This document shows, piece by piece, positions 17,157 to 24,964 of a DNA stretch of 32,821 nt. Numbering within the stretch: position 1 is the stretch's first letter; each line of letters begins with the position of its first letter. The stretch is from Planctomycetota bacterium. Lineage in GTDB: Bacteria > Planctomycetota > Planctomycetia > Gemmatales > Gemmataceae. A program made the position numbers and the translations under genes. The stretch covers positions 1 to 32,821 of the forward strand of contig JAKBAI010000029.1 in assembly GCA_021809185.1 (NCBI GenBank), in the 5' to 3' direction. The notes below the pieces were generated by a model. The model saw nothing but the letters and a program-made list of their open reading frames with translations. It had not been told where the DNA came from and searched no databases.

Positions 17157-18113
17157 GTGATTGTTTTAGCGCTGTCGATGTCAGATATTACCCCATTTTT
17201 TGTGTTTTTGGTGGTGATGATGGGGAGCTGGTGGTTATTATCCCTGATTTCGAATTATAATAATCGAGCCGAAGAACGTCTAGATATGCTCAACAGAAGG
17301 TCTTCGCCATTCCAGACCGAATTCGATAATAATTCTTCCGATGCCAAAAAACGATTTTCTGGTCTTAAAGATGCCATTTCCAGTCTGGGGGGGGTTGTCG
17401 AATCGAAATCAGAATTAGAGAGGAATAAGTTACGATTAACTCTAGCCAATGCCGGATTTCGTAGCGAATCGGCTCCGTTAATCTTCTCGGGGATCAGCTT
17501 AATCTCTCTGATTGTTTTCACGTTACCCGCTCTTATCTATTTTTTATCGAATGAGGGATTTTCCTTAAAAGCTTTTGAATGGATTGTCTTTTTCGCTTTC
17601 ATGGGAATGTTTTTACCCAAACTAGTTTTGGGCCATTTGAAGTCGACTAGACAGAAAGAGATATTCTTAACTCTCCCCGATGCCCTGGATTTGCTGGTTG
17701 TTTGTGTCGAGAGTGGTCTGGGTTTGGATGCTGCTCTGCGCAAAGTAAATGAGGAAATGAAAGGTCATGCCAAAGTCATTTGCGAAGAATTAACGATTTC
17801 CAATATGCAGATGCAATGGGGAAAAACCCGCCGAGAAGTGCTGCACGATCTGGGTGTCCGTACCGGTGTCGACGATGTCAAAGCCCTTGCTGCTATTCTC
17901 ATTCAAGCCGATCGATTCGGTGCCAGTATCGCCCAAGCTCTGCGTGTCCAATCCGATTCGATGCGTACTAGAAGACGGCAAATTGCGGAAGAAAAAGCGG
18001 CTAAGACAGCGGTTCAGCTCATCTTCCCTCTTGTGTTATTTATCTTCCCAGCCATTTTCGTCGTTCTGGTTGGACCAGCCGCTGTCCAGATTTCCAATAC
18101 TCTCCTGAAATAA
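17157..18113 (+). CDS. tadC: TadC, inner-membrane platform protein
   Basis: A 318-residue F-domain membrane protein pairing with TadB. It has an N-terminal helix (FFVFLVVMMGSWWLLSLI), central helices (LIFSGISLISLIVFTLPALIYFL; AFEWIVFFAFMGMFLPKLVL), an F domain with LPDALDLLVVCVESGLGLDAALRKV and GVDDVKALAAILIQADRFGASIAQAL, and a C-terminal helix (LIFPLVLFIFPAIFVVLVGPA) typical of TadC. The start is GTG at 17157: AAGGAG lies 8 nt before it, far better than anything before the next in-frame ATG. Same length as TadB, as expected for the duplicated pair. Confidence 0.92.
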   Translation: MIVLALSMSDITPFFVFLVVMMGSWWLLSLISNYNNRAEERLDMLNRRSSPFQTEFDNNSSDAKKRFSGLKDAISSLGGVVESKSELERNKLRLTLANAGFRSESAPLIFSGISLISLIVFTLPALIYFLSNEGFSLKAFEWIVFFAFMGMFLPKLVLGHLKSTRQKEIFLTLPDALDLLVVCVESGLGLDAALRKVNEEMKGHAKVICEELTISNMQMQWGKTRREVLHDLGVRTGVDDVKALAAILIQADRFGASIAQALRVQSDSMRTRRRQIAEEKAAKTAVQLIFPLVLFIFPAIFVVLVGPAAVQISNTLLK

Positions 18114-18440
18114 TCGAGATTTATGGAATTTATTTGAGGAATAATAATCCAAAATGCCGATGCAAAAATGAACAATTTGAATACGATCGGCAATGATGGG
18201 TATTCGTGGAAGTTCAATGAGATAGGTGAGAGTACAAGGCTCAGGAGAAAAAGGGGAAGTCGGGTAAGGTAAATAATTTGAGTAAGTTGAGTAGATAGGG
18301 TGATCTAATAATAAGGGGTTCTAAAAAGCAATAATTGATATGATCGTGTCGGAGTGTGTAAAAATAAACAGTATAGATAAGTTTAGAATATGCACATTTC
18401 AAAGCCCATAATAAAAGAATTGGTTGTTTCAGCAATTTTC
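18114..18440. other. Spacer after tadC
   Basis: No gene or repeat stands out. It ends in the hairpin at 18441-18470. The only longer frame, on the minus strand, has no translation signal. Confidence 0.45.
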
Positions 18441-18470
18441 AACAATTGAGGTAATCTCAATTGTTTTTCT
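18441..18470 (+). terminator. Intrinsic-terminator-like hairpin just before the lipoprotein gene
   Basis: AACAATTGAG (18441-18450), a 5-nt loop, then the exact complement CTCAATTGTT (18456-18465) running into further Ts (TTTTTCT). It is a perfect 10-bp stem with a U-rich tail. It lies 328 nt after tadC but only 2 nt before the ribosome binding site GGGAGGAG of the next gene, so it may act as a leader attenuator for that gene and not only as the tadC terminator. Confidence 0.65.
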
Positions 18471-18484
18471 CAGGGAGGAGAGTT

Positions 18485-19258
18485 ATGAAAATCAGTTTAT
18501 GGAAACGAACCTTTGGGTTCTTTTGTCTAGCAGGCAGTATTGGGTTAGTTGGATGTATGGGGGGAGCACGTTATCGAAATTTGGTCGATCCGTGCCAATT
18601 TGAACGATATAGTTCGACAGCTCGGCAAGAAGTGGTTGCTGGCTTCGCCCCTCAAGTTGAAAATGGTCACATTCTCGATCAGACGATCTGGAACTACCAT
18701 TTTGAAACAGGAACCGAAAAATTGACCCTTGGAGGTCGCGATAAAATCGATCAGTTAATCCGTCGGCGACCTGAACCAGATCCGTTATTTTTAATTCAAA
18801 CCGCTCACGATGTGCCCCCTTACGATCCCCAACATCCAGAACTTACCGCTGAAGCGATTAAAACTCTGAACGAGAATCGAGCCAAAGCGGTTCAAGATTA
18901 TGTCAAAGCGCAGACAGTTGGTCGACCTATCCCTGTTCAGGTTGCTATACATGATCCTTCCGATCCTGCCATCTCGGGTGTCGGTATAGGCCGAGCATTG
19001 ATGATGAGAAATTACATGTATATGGGTTCAATGATGATGGGTGGCATGGGTATGAGTGGCGGTGGCATGGGCATGATGGGTGGTGGCATGGGTATGATGG
19101 GTGGTGGCATGGGTATGATGGGCGGCGGCATGGGCGGTGGTATGGGTATGATGGGCGGTGGTGGCATGAATATGGGTGGCGGTGGTGCTGGATTTGGTGG
19201 TGGTGGTGGCAGTGGTTCTGGTGCTGGTGCAGGCACTGGCGGATTGCAATCCCGTTAA
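18485..19258 (+). CDS. OmpA-like lipoprotein with Gly/Met-rich tail, in the Tad locus
   Basis: A 257-residue predicted lipoprotein. A basic N-terminus and hydrophobic stretch end in the lipobox LVGC with lipidation Cys24. Residues about 70-175 resemble an OmpA-type peptidoglycan-binding domain: IWNYHFETGTEKLTLGGRDKIDQLI, then a short strand FLIQTAHD, then LNENRAKAVQDYVKAQTVG, which matches the family's L-s-x-x-R-A-x-x-V-x-x-Y-L helix. OmpA-like lipoproteins accompany some Tad systems and would tie the secretin to the cell wall. The last 80 residues are low complexity: Gly/Met with four GGGMGMM units, then a Gly/Ser/Ala-rich end. The ATG follows the very strong site GGGAGGAG. A GTG/TTG start further upstream would run into the hairpin at 18441-18470, so I rejected it. 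The OmpA match is moderate, the lipoprotein call strong. Confidence 0.7.
   Translation: MKISLWKRTFGFFCLAGSIGLVGCMGGARYRNLVDPCQFERYSSTARQEVVAGFAPQVENGHILDQTIWNYHFETGTEKLTLGGRDKIDQLIRRRPEPDPLFLIQTAHDVPPYDPQHPELTAEAIKTLNENRAKAVQDYVKAQTVGRPIPVQVAIHDPSDPAISGVGIGRALMMRNYMYMGSMMMGGMGMSGGGMGMMGGGMGMMGGGMGMMGGGMGGGMGMMGGGGMNMGGGGAGFGGGGGSGSGAGAGTGGLQSR
19058..19153 (+). repeat. Coding 21-bp tandem repeat (GGGMGMM)
   Basis: Inside the lipoprotein gene a 21-bp unit encoding GGGMGMM occurs at 19058-19078, 19079-19099 and 19100-19120; after a 12-bp GGGM insert a fourth copy stands at 19133-19153. Third-position differences between copies are few, so expansion is fairly recent. Confidence 0.85.
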
Positions 19259-19299
19259 CCTTGATTCTCTTGCCAACTGTAAAAATCTTTGGAGATAGT

Positions 19300-19338
19300 C
19301 GATGAGTCGTTTAACATTTGACTCATCGGCTTTTCCTT
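19300..19338 (+). terminator. Intrinsic terminator of the lipoprotein gene
   Basis: CGATGAGTC (19300-19308), an 11-nt loop, and the exact complement GACTCATCG (19320-19328), then GCTTTTCCTTAC. It sits 41 nt after the lipoprotein stop codon, and its T-rich tail fits factor-independent termination. The left arm contains the possible start codon of the next frame (19302). Confidence 0.65.
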
Positions 19339-19745
19339 ACTTTTATAGCTATTATGAAATCAACTGCAATTTATATACATCTGAGATGTTTCCGGGAGTT
19401 AATACTTTGATTTTCCAATTGAATCGGTTTAAATTTTTGCCCAGTTTCGTTATTCTAAATATCCTTTTCTTATTTCCTTTCTCGATCTGCGCTCGAAATA
19501 TCGATGGTCTGTCCCACAAATCTATCTCTAAAAAATCTATTTCTAAAGATCGCCTTATCAATCCTCCACTAATCATTATTCACGCGGAGATGCAACCCTC
19601 AACGAATATAGTTTTTGCTTCCTTTTGGCTCGATTTTCTCCATTACTGGAAAAAGAAATTGGGACAAACCTCTGGAGTTACTTTGGTTGCCTTTTGTTTA
19701 GGTGGGTTGAGCGTATTTATTATTTCCCGGGCAGGTAGACGTTAA
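19302..19745 (+). CDS. Hypothetical small membrane protein
   Basis: I do not recognise this protein. The open frame gives 147 residues from ATG 19302, which has GGAG 7 nt before it but lies in the left arm of the terminator hairpin at 19300-19338. A start at ATG 19386 (119 residues) would place a signal-like hydrophobic segment (FLPSFVILNILFLFPFSICA) near the N-terminus. The middle is hydrophilic. The C-terminus is one hydrophobic helix (SGVTLVAFCLGGLSVFII) followed by SRAGRR, a membrane anchor with a basic stop-transfer end. The protein may thus be exported and held by its C-terminus, somewhat like sorting-signal proteins, but no known sorting motif is seen. Its place between two Tad-locus genes hints at a link to the pilus. 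It may also not be a gene. Confidence 0.4.
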   Translation: MSRLTFDSSAFPYFYSYYEINCNLYTSEMFPGVNTLIFQLNRFKFLPSFVILNILFLFPFSICARNIDGLSHKSISKKSISKDRLINPPLIIIHAEMQPSTNIVFASFWLDFLHYWKKKLGQTSGVTLVAFCLGGLSVFIISRAGRR

Positions 19746-20048
19746 ATCTCAGACATTTGTAATGGAGGAATGCTTAGAAGTTTTCCGAGAGCAAAAAAGA
19801 TTCGTTGTACTTGGCTCGGTTTTTTTCTAGCCGGTTCAGAGAATTTGAAGAAGTTGGTCAACCGAGTTGAATTCTCCGATAATCGGAATCGAATCTCACT
19901 TTTTTGGGTTATAGTAAAAGTTAGATAAGTAGAATACAGCAGTTGGTTTCAGGAATATCCCGGAGTTATCGGGTAATAATCCGAATCCGTGAAAGGTGAG
20001 TCTTTGAGGATGAAGACGATTCCTTCCAATTGAGGAGAATAATTCATC
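19746..20048. other. 303-bp spacer before the AAA+ ATPase gene
   Basis: No gene. It contains a long-range GAGAATT/GAATTCTC pairing (about 19838-19877) and a small CCGATAATCGG palindrome after it. Neither makes a clear terminator. Confidence 0.4.
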
Positions 20049-21392
20049 ATGCAGACAGGTTCCTATAATGCAGATAATCGAACCGGAGGCATTAATGCTC
20101 CGCCAGCGCCAGAATCGCTTAAAGCGGCAGGGCTGCATTCGGGGTTTATTAATGAAATGATTTTAAAGTTGATTTATCTGCGTGGCGGCATGATCGGTCG
20201 TGATCTAGCGCAGGTTCTGTGTCTCCCTTTTAAAGTAATCAAAGATCCTCTAAAGTTTCTGAAAGATGAAAAAGCGATTGAGGTTTCTGGGGGAGATTTG
20301 GTTGGCGAAGTCAGTTATCGCTTTGCCTTGACCGATATGGGGCGAAAACGTGCGCAAGAAGCTATGGAATTGTGTGCCTATGCTGGTCCTGCCCCCGTGC
20401 CAATTGAAGACTATATCGAACAAACCTATCGCCAATCGGTAACTGGGATTACCTGCTCCCCCGAACAGCTTTATGCCCCGTTTGCTCATCTGGTTTTACG
20501 AGAAGAACTTTTCAACGCGATTGGCCCTGCGATTGTTTCCGGGCGTTCGATCTTTATTTATGGCCCGCCGGGAAACGGGAAAACCGCTATTGCCCGCGGT
20601 ATTGGCGAGTTTATGAATCAATCGGGACATTCGATATTTGTCCCTCATGCCTTTATCGCTGATGGTAATATTATCACGGTCTATGATCCCTCGCTCCATG
20701 TTATTGACGATAGTGTGGAAGAGGGGAAAAACGATGGTACCGATTCGGTGGTGAAGCAACTTTTAACCACTGGGAATTTAGATGCAAGATGGGTTCGAAT
20801 TCGCAGACCAGTTATCATTACGGGGGGTGAATTAAATCTATCGATGCTCGATCTACAATATAATCGTGATTCTAAATTTTATCAGGCTCCGATTCACTTC
20901 AAAGCGAACGGCGGTGTTTTCCTGATTGATGACTTTGGTCGACAAATTGTCAGTCCCAAGGACTTGCTCAATCGTTGGATTCTCCCCTTGGAAGATCGCC
21001 ACGATTTTTTGACTGTCGCTAATGGCAAAAAATTTCAGGTTCCTTTCGAACAATTGATTATTTTCTCGACCAACCTCGACCCGAAAGACCTCGTTGATGA
21101 TGCTTTTTTACGGCGTATTCGCCACAAAGTGGAGATTCAGGCCCCTACACGGGAAGTCTACGAACGAATCTTCCATAACTTCACACGCAAATTGGGAATG
21201 AACCCTTGCCCAGAAGCGATCGATTATCTCTACGAACGCTATTACGATCGCGGTCGTTCCCCGCGCGCTAGTGATTGCCGAGATTTATTGGAGATTGTTC
21301 AATCGATTTGTCGATACAGACGTTATCCTCTGCATTTAACGCGCGAGCTGGTCATGGAAGCAGCTACGACTTTCATTGCAGAGTTCCGGTAA
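20049..21392 (+). CDS. AAA+ ATPase with winged-helix-like N-terminus, in the Tad locus
   Basis: A 447-residue cytoplasmic protein. Residues about 20-110 read as a winged-helix-like module (LIYLRGGMIGRDLAQVLCLPFKVIKDPLKFLKDEKAIEV, then a hairpin ending FALTDMGRKRA). The AAA+ module spans about 150-400: Walker A GPPGNGKT at 172-179 (Lys178), Walker B GVFLIDDFGR with Asp294-Asp295, a sensor-1 type IIFSTNLDPKDLVDDAFLRR, and a helical lid (NPCPEAIDYLYERYYDRGRSPRASDCRDLLEIV). Asp replaces the Glu usual after the Walker B Asp; this may slow hydrolysis (inference). A role in coupling or regulating the pilus machine is suggested only by position: same strand, between tadC and tadD. GAGGAG precedes the ATG by 11 nt. 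I see no DNA-repair or protease signature giving a better name. Confidence 0.8.
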   Translation: MQTGSYNADNRTGGINAPPAPESLKAAGLHSGFINEMILKLIYLRGGMIGRDLAQVLCLPFKVIKDPLKFLKDEKAIEVSGGDLVGEVSYRFALTDMGRKRAQEAMELCAYAGPAPVPIEDYIEQTYRQSVTGITCSPEQLYAPFAHLVLREELFNAIGPAIVSGRSIFIYGPPGNGKTAIARGIGEFMNQSGHSIFVPHAFIADGNIITVYDPSLHVIDDSVEEGKNDGTDSVVKQLLTTGNLDARWVRIRRPVIITGGELNLSMLDLQYNRDSKFYQAPIHFKANGGVFLIDDFGRQIVSPKDLLNRWILPLEDRHDFLTVANGKKFQVPFEQLIIFSTNLDPKDLVDDAFLRRIRHKVEIQAPTREVYERIFHNFTRKLGMNPCPEAIDYLYERYYDRGRSPRASDCRDLLEIVQSICRYRRYPLHLTRELVMEAATTFIAEFR

Positions 21393-21845
21393 TCTGGATA
21401 AGATGCGTCCTCACTTGGAGCAGAATTATACCCGCTTACATTGTTCTCTCGAGAATTTTTTCTTTGCGGAAAGAAAAACTGGTTTTGCCGGTTCGGATTT
21501 GCTACGGAGTCGTTCGATAATTGAATTTGAGGGGTCTTTATTCATTTGAGAGATTGTGCAAGAGTTAAAATGAATCGTCATCAATAATACTGTTAAATAA
21601 TGCTGTTAATTGTGGTATTAATAATACTGCAAATAAGATTGTGAAAAGGGATACAATAAAGTGGTAGCAGATCCTTTTTTCTATGCAAAAAATATAGAAA
21701 CGGGATTATTGATTATTATTCTCAAGAAAAACTCTCTCAAGAAAAACAGTCTCAATAAAAAGTTGTAAATCTGTTTTTAACAGGACAGGCAATCGCTACT
21801 TGGCGTACAGGGATTTTTTGACAATCTACATTAATGAGGTCGATT
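21393..21845. other. Spacer between the AAA+ gene and tadD
   Basis: No gene. A 13-bp near-duplication (AATAATACTGTTA, AATAATGCTGTTA) lies around 21582-21607, an imperfect bulged hairpin at 21644-21678 runs into Ts and could end the ATPase transcript, and the 15-bp repeat at 21720-21764 follows. Confidence 0.45.
21720..21764. repeat. 15-bp tandem repeat, three copies, before tadD
   Basis: TCTCAAGAAAAACTC (21720-21734) is repeated as TCTCAAGAAAAACAG (21735-21749) and a more diverged third copy (21750-21764). It ends about 80 nt before tadD. Confidence 0.8.
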
Positions 21846-22712
21846 ATGGAAGGTCGGCGGTATAGTAAAATAGTTCTGATGCTTGTCTTTGGCTTGAGTA
21901 GCTTCACGGGTTGTCGCAATCTTCATCCCAAACAAAATAATCTGTTGAATTCATCTAATTCTTCAATCACAAATTCAGCTGCTCCGGCTCCGAATGTGGC
22001 GATGGAAGATCCGCGGGATAAAAAACCGGTCAGCCCAGAAACACTTTTGATTTATGCCGATCAGAAAGTTAACGCCGCTAAATCACAATCTCCTCCGCGC
22101 ACCCCGTTAGAACAAGAATCACTTTTAAATGATGCTCGGATCATGTATCAGAATGTTTTAAAGCAGTATCCAAAAAATGTTGGTGCTTATCGTGGTCTAG
22201 CGAATGTCTATTTTGAAAATCGAGATACGGAAAAAGGCTTGGAAATTTGTCAAAAAGGTTTGAAAATAGACAAAACAGATACGGGCTTATGGCTGATCCA
22301 AGCTAAAATTCAAAGCCGATTACAACACAATTACCCGGCAGCTCTAGACAGTGTTCGTCAGCTTGTGCAATTAAAACCTGAAGACAAATCTTTCCAGAGA
22401 CATCTAGGCCGAACCCTGGTTAGTGCTGGCCATATTGATGAAGGTTATCAAATTTTGCGGAAAAGCTGTAGCGATGTTCAGGCTCGGCAAGAGATTGGCA
22501 CAATCCTTTTTTCGCAAAACCGATTTGAGGAAGCTAAACAGCAATTTTCTACTGTTTTGCAAAATGAACCTCAAAACTCCTATGCCCTTGATATGATTGT
22601 TGCTATCGATAATCGTAACAATCCATCCGCACTTTCTCCGACCAATACCATTAATGACAACAATATTCAACAAACAGGTTACCAAAGCTTTTCAACGAAT
22701 AATGGAAATTAA
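21846..22712 (+). CDS. tadD: TadD-like TPR lipoprotein
   Basis: A 288-residue lipoprotein with tetratricopeptide repeats, matching TadD, the outer-membrane-linked factor needed for secretin stability or Tad assembly. A basic start and hydrophobic helix (IVLMLVFGLSSFTGC) end at lipidation Cys23. After a low-complexity linker come about four TPR units: LLNDARIMYQNVLKQYPKN, AYRGLANVYFENRDTEKGLE, a unit LWLIQAKIQSRLQHNYPAAL, and IGTILFSQNRFEEAKQQF. The ATG at 21846 has GAGG 6 nt before it; an upstream in-frame ATG (21834) overlaps that site and has none of its own. It is the last Tad-type gene on this strand; fmt lies tail-to-tail 67 bp away. TPR lipoproteins are numerous, so TadD rests on context as much as on sequence. 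Confidence 0.78.
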   Translation: MEGRRYSKIVLMLVFGLSSFTGCRNLHPKQNNLLNSSNSSITNSAAPAPNVAMEDPRDKKPVSPETLLIYADQKVNAAKSQSPPRTPLEQESLLNDARIMYQNVLKQYPKNVGAYRGLANVYFENRDTEKGLEICQKGLKIDKTDTGLWLIQAKIQSRLQHNYPAALDSVRQLVQLKPEDKSFQRHLGRTLVSAGHIDEGYQILRKSCSDVQARQEIGTILFSQNRFEEAKQQFSTVLQNEPQNSYALDMIVAIDNRNNPSALSPTNTINDNNIQQTGYQSFSTNNGN

Positions 22713-22779
22713 TGATTGACGGTCTTGCAAAACCGAAAATAGGTAAACCGCAAGGATAGGTTGAAATGATCTCTATCAA

Positions 22780-23832
22780 TCATGAAGTTGCTTCCTTGCT
22801 AAATCGGTATCCCGGCATATAGGGGTGGCCGCGCAAAAATTCGCCCGCACTTAATTTTGATTTCCCCGCGAGCTGAAGCTCCTCGATGGCGATCACGTCC
22901 CGTTGCGTGGAATCAGATCGGGGGGACGACCCAACGGCAACCCAGAGTTCTTGTGGATAATTTGGATGTCTTATCCAACTCCCTGCGGGCAATTCTTTCC
23001 AAGACTCGACCAACGAACCTGTTAAGGTATCCTCGTTAAGTCCGGTAATCGGTCTGGTTTTATAGATCATCGTTCTTAGGGTGGGTTTGTTGGGGCGCAC
23101 AAAAAAAGTATATGCGGAGGGCCACGGCTGCATCGCACGAATATGATTATGAAGCTCGATGGCGCTGAGGTGCCATGGAATATTCCCCTCCTCTTTTTGT
23201 AACTTTGGTGCTTTACTTACTTGTGCGGTATCCTGAATGATGCTTTGTAAGGTTCCTGCTTTTAGTTGCTGGATGGTTTGTTTAAGCAATTCGGCTCCGA
23301 TGTTCGCGAGTTTGTTTTCCAGTTCTCCGCTCGTTTCATTAAAATCAATTGAAATCGCTTGTTGAGCAAGCATGTCTCCCGCATCTAACGCAGGAGACAT
23401 ATGAATAATGGTTACTCCCGTTTCTGATTCTCCATTCTGAATCGCACGAGCAATCGGTGCAGCTCCGCGATATTTCGGGAGTAACGAGGCATGAACGTTT
23501 ATTCCACCAAACCGTGGAATCCCTAAGAGCGATCGGGAAAGAATCTGCCCATAGGCAGCAACCACTAATAAATCTGGTTGCATCGAACGTAAAAATTCGA
23601 GCTGATCAAGTTCATTTACCTTTCCGGGCTGATAAATTGGAATTTCATGCTCTAAAGCAATTTCTTGGAGACCGCGACCAATTTGTCTAGTCGAAGAAGT
23701 GCTCCGCGATCCCGTATCGCGGTCGGGCTGAGTATATAAAGCAATCACCCGATCTTCACCGCGTAGAAGAGATTCGAATGAAGGTGCCGCAAATTTTCCG
23801 GTTCCCATCATGATTATCTTTAAAGCTGCCAT
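22780..23832 (-). CDS. fmt: Methionyl-tRNA formyltransferase
   Basis: A 350-residue enzyme that formylates initiator Met-tRNA using 10-formyl-tetrahydrofolate. The N-terminal formyltransferase domain has IIMMGTGKFAAPSFESLL, the catalytic NVHASLLPKYRGAAPI with Asn112 and His114, and LDAGDM at 148-153 carrying the catalytic Asp. The C-terminal tRNA-binding domain is recognisable from about residue 215 (HNHIRAMQPWPSAYTFF onward). The length is somewhat above the usual 310-330 because of an extended C-terminal half. A strong AAGGAG (23846-23841) lies 8 nt before the ATG. def, its usual partner, is upstream on the same strand but 577 bp away, so they are not a tight operon. Confidence 0.95.
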   Translation of the reverse strand: MAALKIIMMGTGKFAAPSFESLLRGEDRVIALYTQPDRDTGSRSTSSTRQIGRGLQEIALEHEIPIYQPGKVNELDQLEFLRSMQPDLLVVAAYGQILSRSLLGIPRFGGINVHASLLPKYRGAAPIARAIQNGESETGVTIIHMSPALDAGDMLAQQAISIDFNETSGELENKLANIGAELLKQTIQQLKAGTLQSIIQDTAQVSKAPKLQKEEGNIPWHLSAIELHNHIRAMQPWPSAYTFFVRPNKPTLRTMIYKTRPITGLNEDTLTGSLVESWKELPAGSWIRHPNYPQELWVAVGSSPRSDSTQRDVIAIEELQLAGKSKLSAGEFLRGHPYMPGYRFSKEATS

Positions 23833-24409
23833 TCCTATCTCTCCTTACGAATATATTTATTCTAGCTATTTACTATTCTTAGAGCCTTTAACCAACTTAG
23901 TTCTCCGCTAAGTTCTAGACCCTGGACAGGATCTCGTTAACCGATCTTACTTAAATCATACCGATTTAATCTTTTGGATTGAACGATTATTCCATTCAAA
24001 GTCCGGATTCGCTAGACATTTTAATCTTGCGAATAAATTCATCTGTTGAGGAAGGAATCGCAAAAAAAATGATGGATCGGGATTTTTTATGATTAACGAA
24101 TTTTGGCAAAACTCCCATAAAAAGACTCTATAACACCGTTTTACTCTAATACACAACTCGATTGTATTGGGAGATTTAAATCATACTCATTATTACTCGA
24201 AATTTTATCTCTGGTGAGAATTTAGGGAACGAATCTAAGATTCGCATTCAACTCATTTAGGATTCAAAAGATAGATTCAAAACAATAGATTCAAAACAAT
24301 AGATTCAAATCATTTTGAGAACCAATCCAGAATGTGAGCTGAATAGAGATGGATATGATTGAACTGCTTTGAATCTATTTTGCCGTTCTAATTTTAGAGT
24401 GTTCTAATT
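23833..24409. other. Spacer between def and fmt
   Basis: No gene. A 7-bp inverted repeat AACTTAG/CTAAGTT stands at 23894-23914 before fmt, and the repeat at 24260-24314 and duplication at 24385-24416 occupy the def-proximal part. Confidence 0.45.
24260..24314. repeat. 14-bp tandem repeat, two perfect and two diverged copies
   Basis: AGATTCAAAACAAT is perfect at 24273-24286 and 24287-24300, with a 13-nt relative before (24260-24272) and a diverged copy after (24301-24314). Confidence 0.85.
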
Positions 24410-24416
24410 TTAGAGG
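24385..24416. repeat. 16-bp tandem duplication overlapping the end of def
   Basis: GTTCTAATTTTAGAGT (24385-24400) and GTTCTAATTTTAGAGG (24401-24416). The second copy covers the def stop codon and its last codons, so the duplication copied the gene's 3' end outward into the spacer. Confidence 0.85.
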
Positions 24417-24964
24417 ATCGGTTGGAGATGCGGATCAATCAACCCATCTTTTTGCTTCTCGTAGTATTCGGCAATGAGTTCATCAATCTCATTCTGGCAA
24501 TTTTTACGACCGAGCGTCCCCATTTTGTCGATAAATAATTTGCCATCGAGATGATCGATTTCGTGTTGCCAAACCCGAGCTTCCAAATCCGTAACCACCA
24601 TTTCAAAAAGTTCGCCGCGAAGATTGTAAGCTTGGACTTTTACTTTCTTGGCCCTGCGAATATTGTAGTAAAGACCTGGTAAGCTCAGACAGCCCTCTTG
24701 CCCTTCTGTCCAGCCTTTCTGCTCCAGGATCGAGGGATTGATCGCTACACATTCAAATTCTGGTTTGGTCGGATCCCCTGTGGAATTCATCACGATTACC
24801 CGATTATTTTCGTTGATTTGGTTCGCGGCTAATCCAACCCCCTCGTTTTTATACATCAGCTCCAACATCTCCCCAACCTGGATCTCTAATTCTTTACTTA
24901 TCGATGTAATCGGTTGAGCAACTCTCCTCAAACTAGGATGAGGATAATGAACAATTGAGTGCAT
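24410..24964 (-). CDS. def: Peptide deformylase
   Basis: A 184-residue metalloenzyme that removes the N-formyl group from new proteins, undoing the action of Fmt. All three family motifs are intact: GVGLAANQ at 42-49, EGCLSLP at 90-96 with metal ligand Cys92, and HEIDH at 134-138 with His134 and His138 as metal ligands and Glu135 as catalytic base. Length is usual (about 170-190). The ATG at 24964 has only a weak GGAA-type site before it. The gene is upstream of fmt on the same strand but separated by a repeat-bearing 577-bp spacer. Confidence 0.96.
   Translation of the reverse strand: MHSIVHYPHPSLRRVAQPITSISKELEIQVGEMLELMYKNEGVGLAANQINENNRVIVMNSTGDPTKPEFECVAINPSILEQKGWTEGQEGCLSLPGLYYNIRRAKKVKVQAYNLRGELFEMVVTDLEARVWQHEIDHLDGKLFIDKMGTLGRKNCQNEIDELIAEYYEKQKDGLIDPHLQPIL

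Noticed and set aside
19012-19276. Pro-rich or Thr/His-rich minus-strand frames opposite the lipoprotein tail
   Set aside because: They are antisense shadows of the GGGMGMM repeats.
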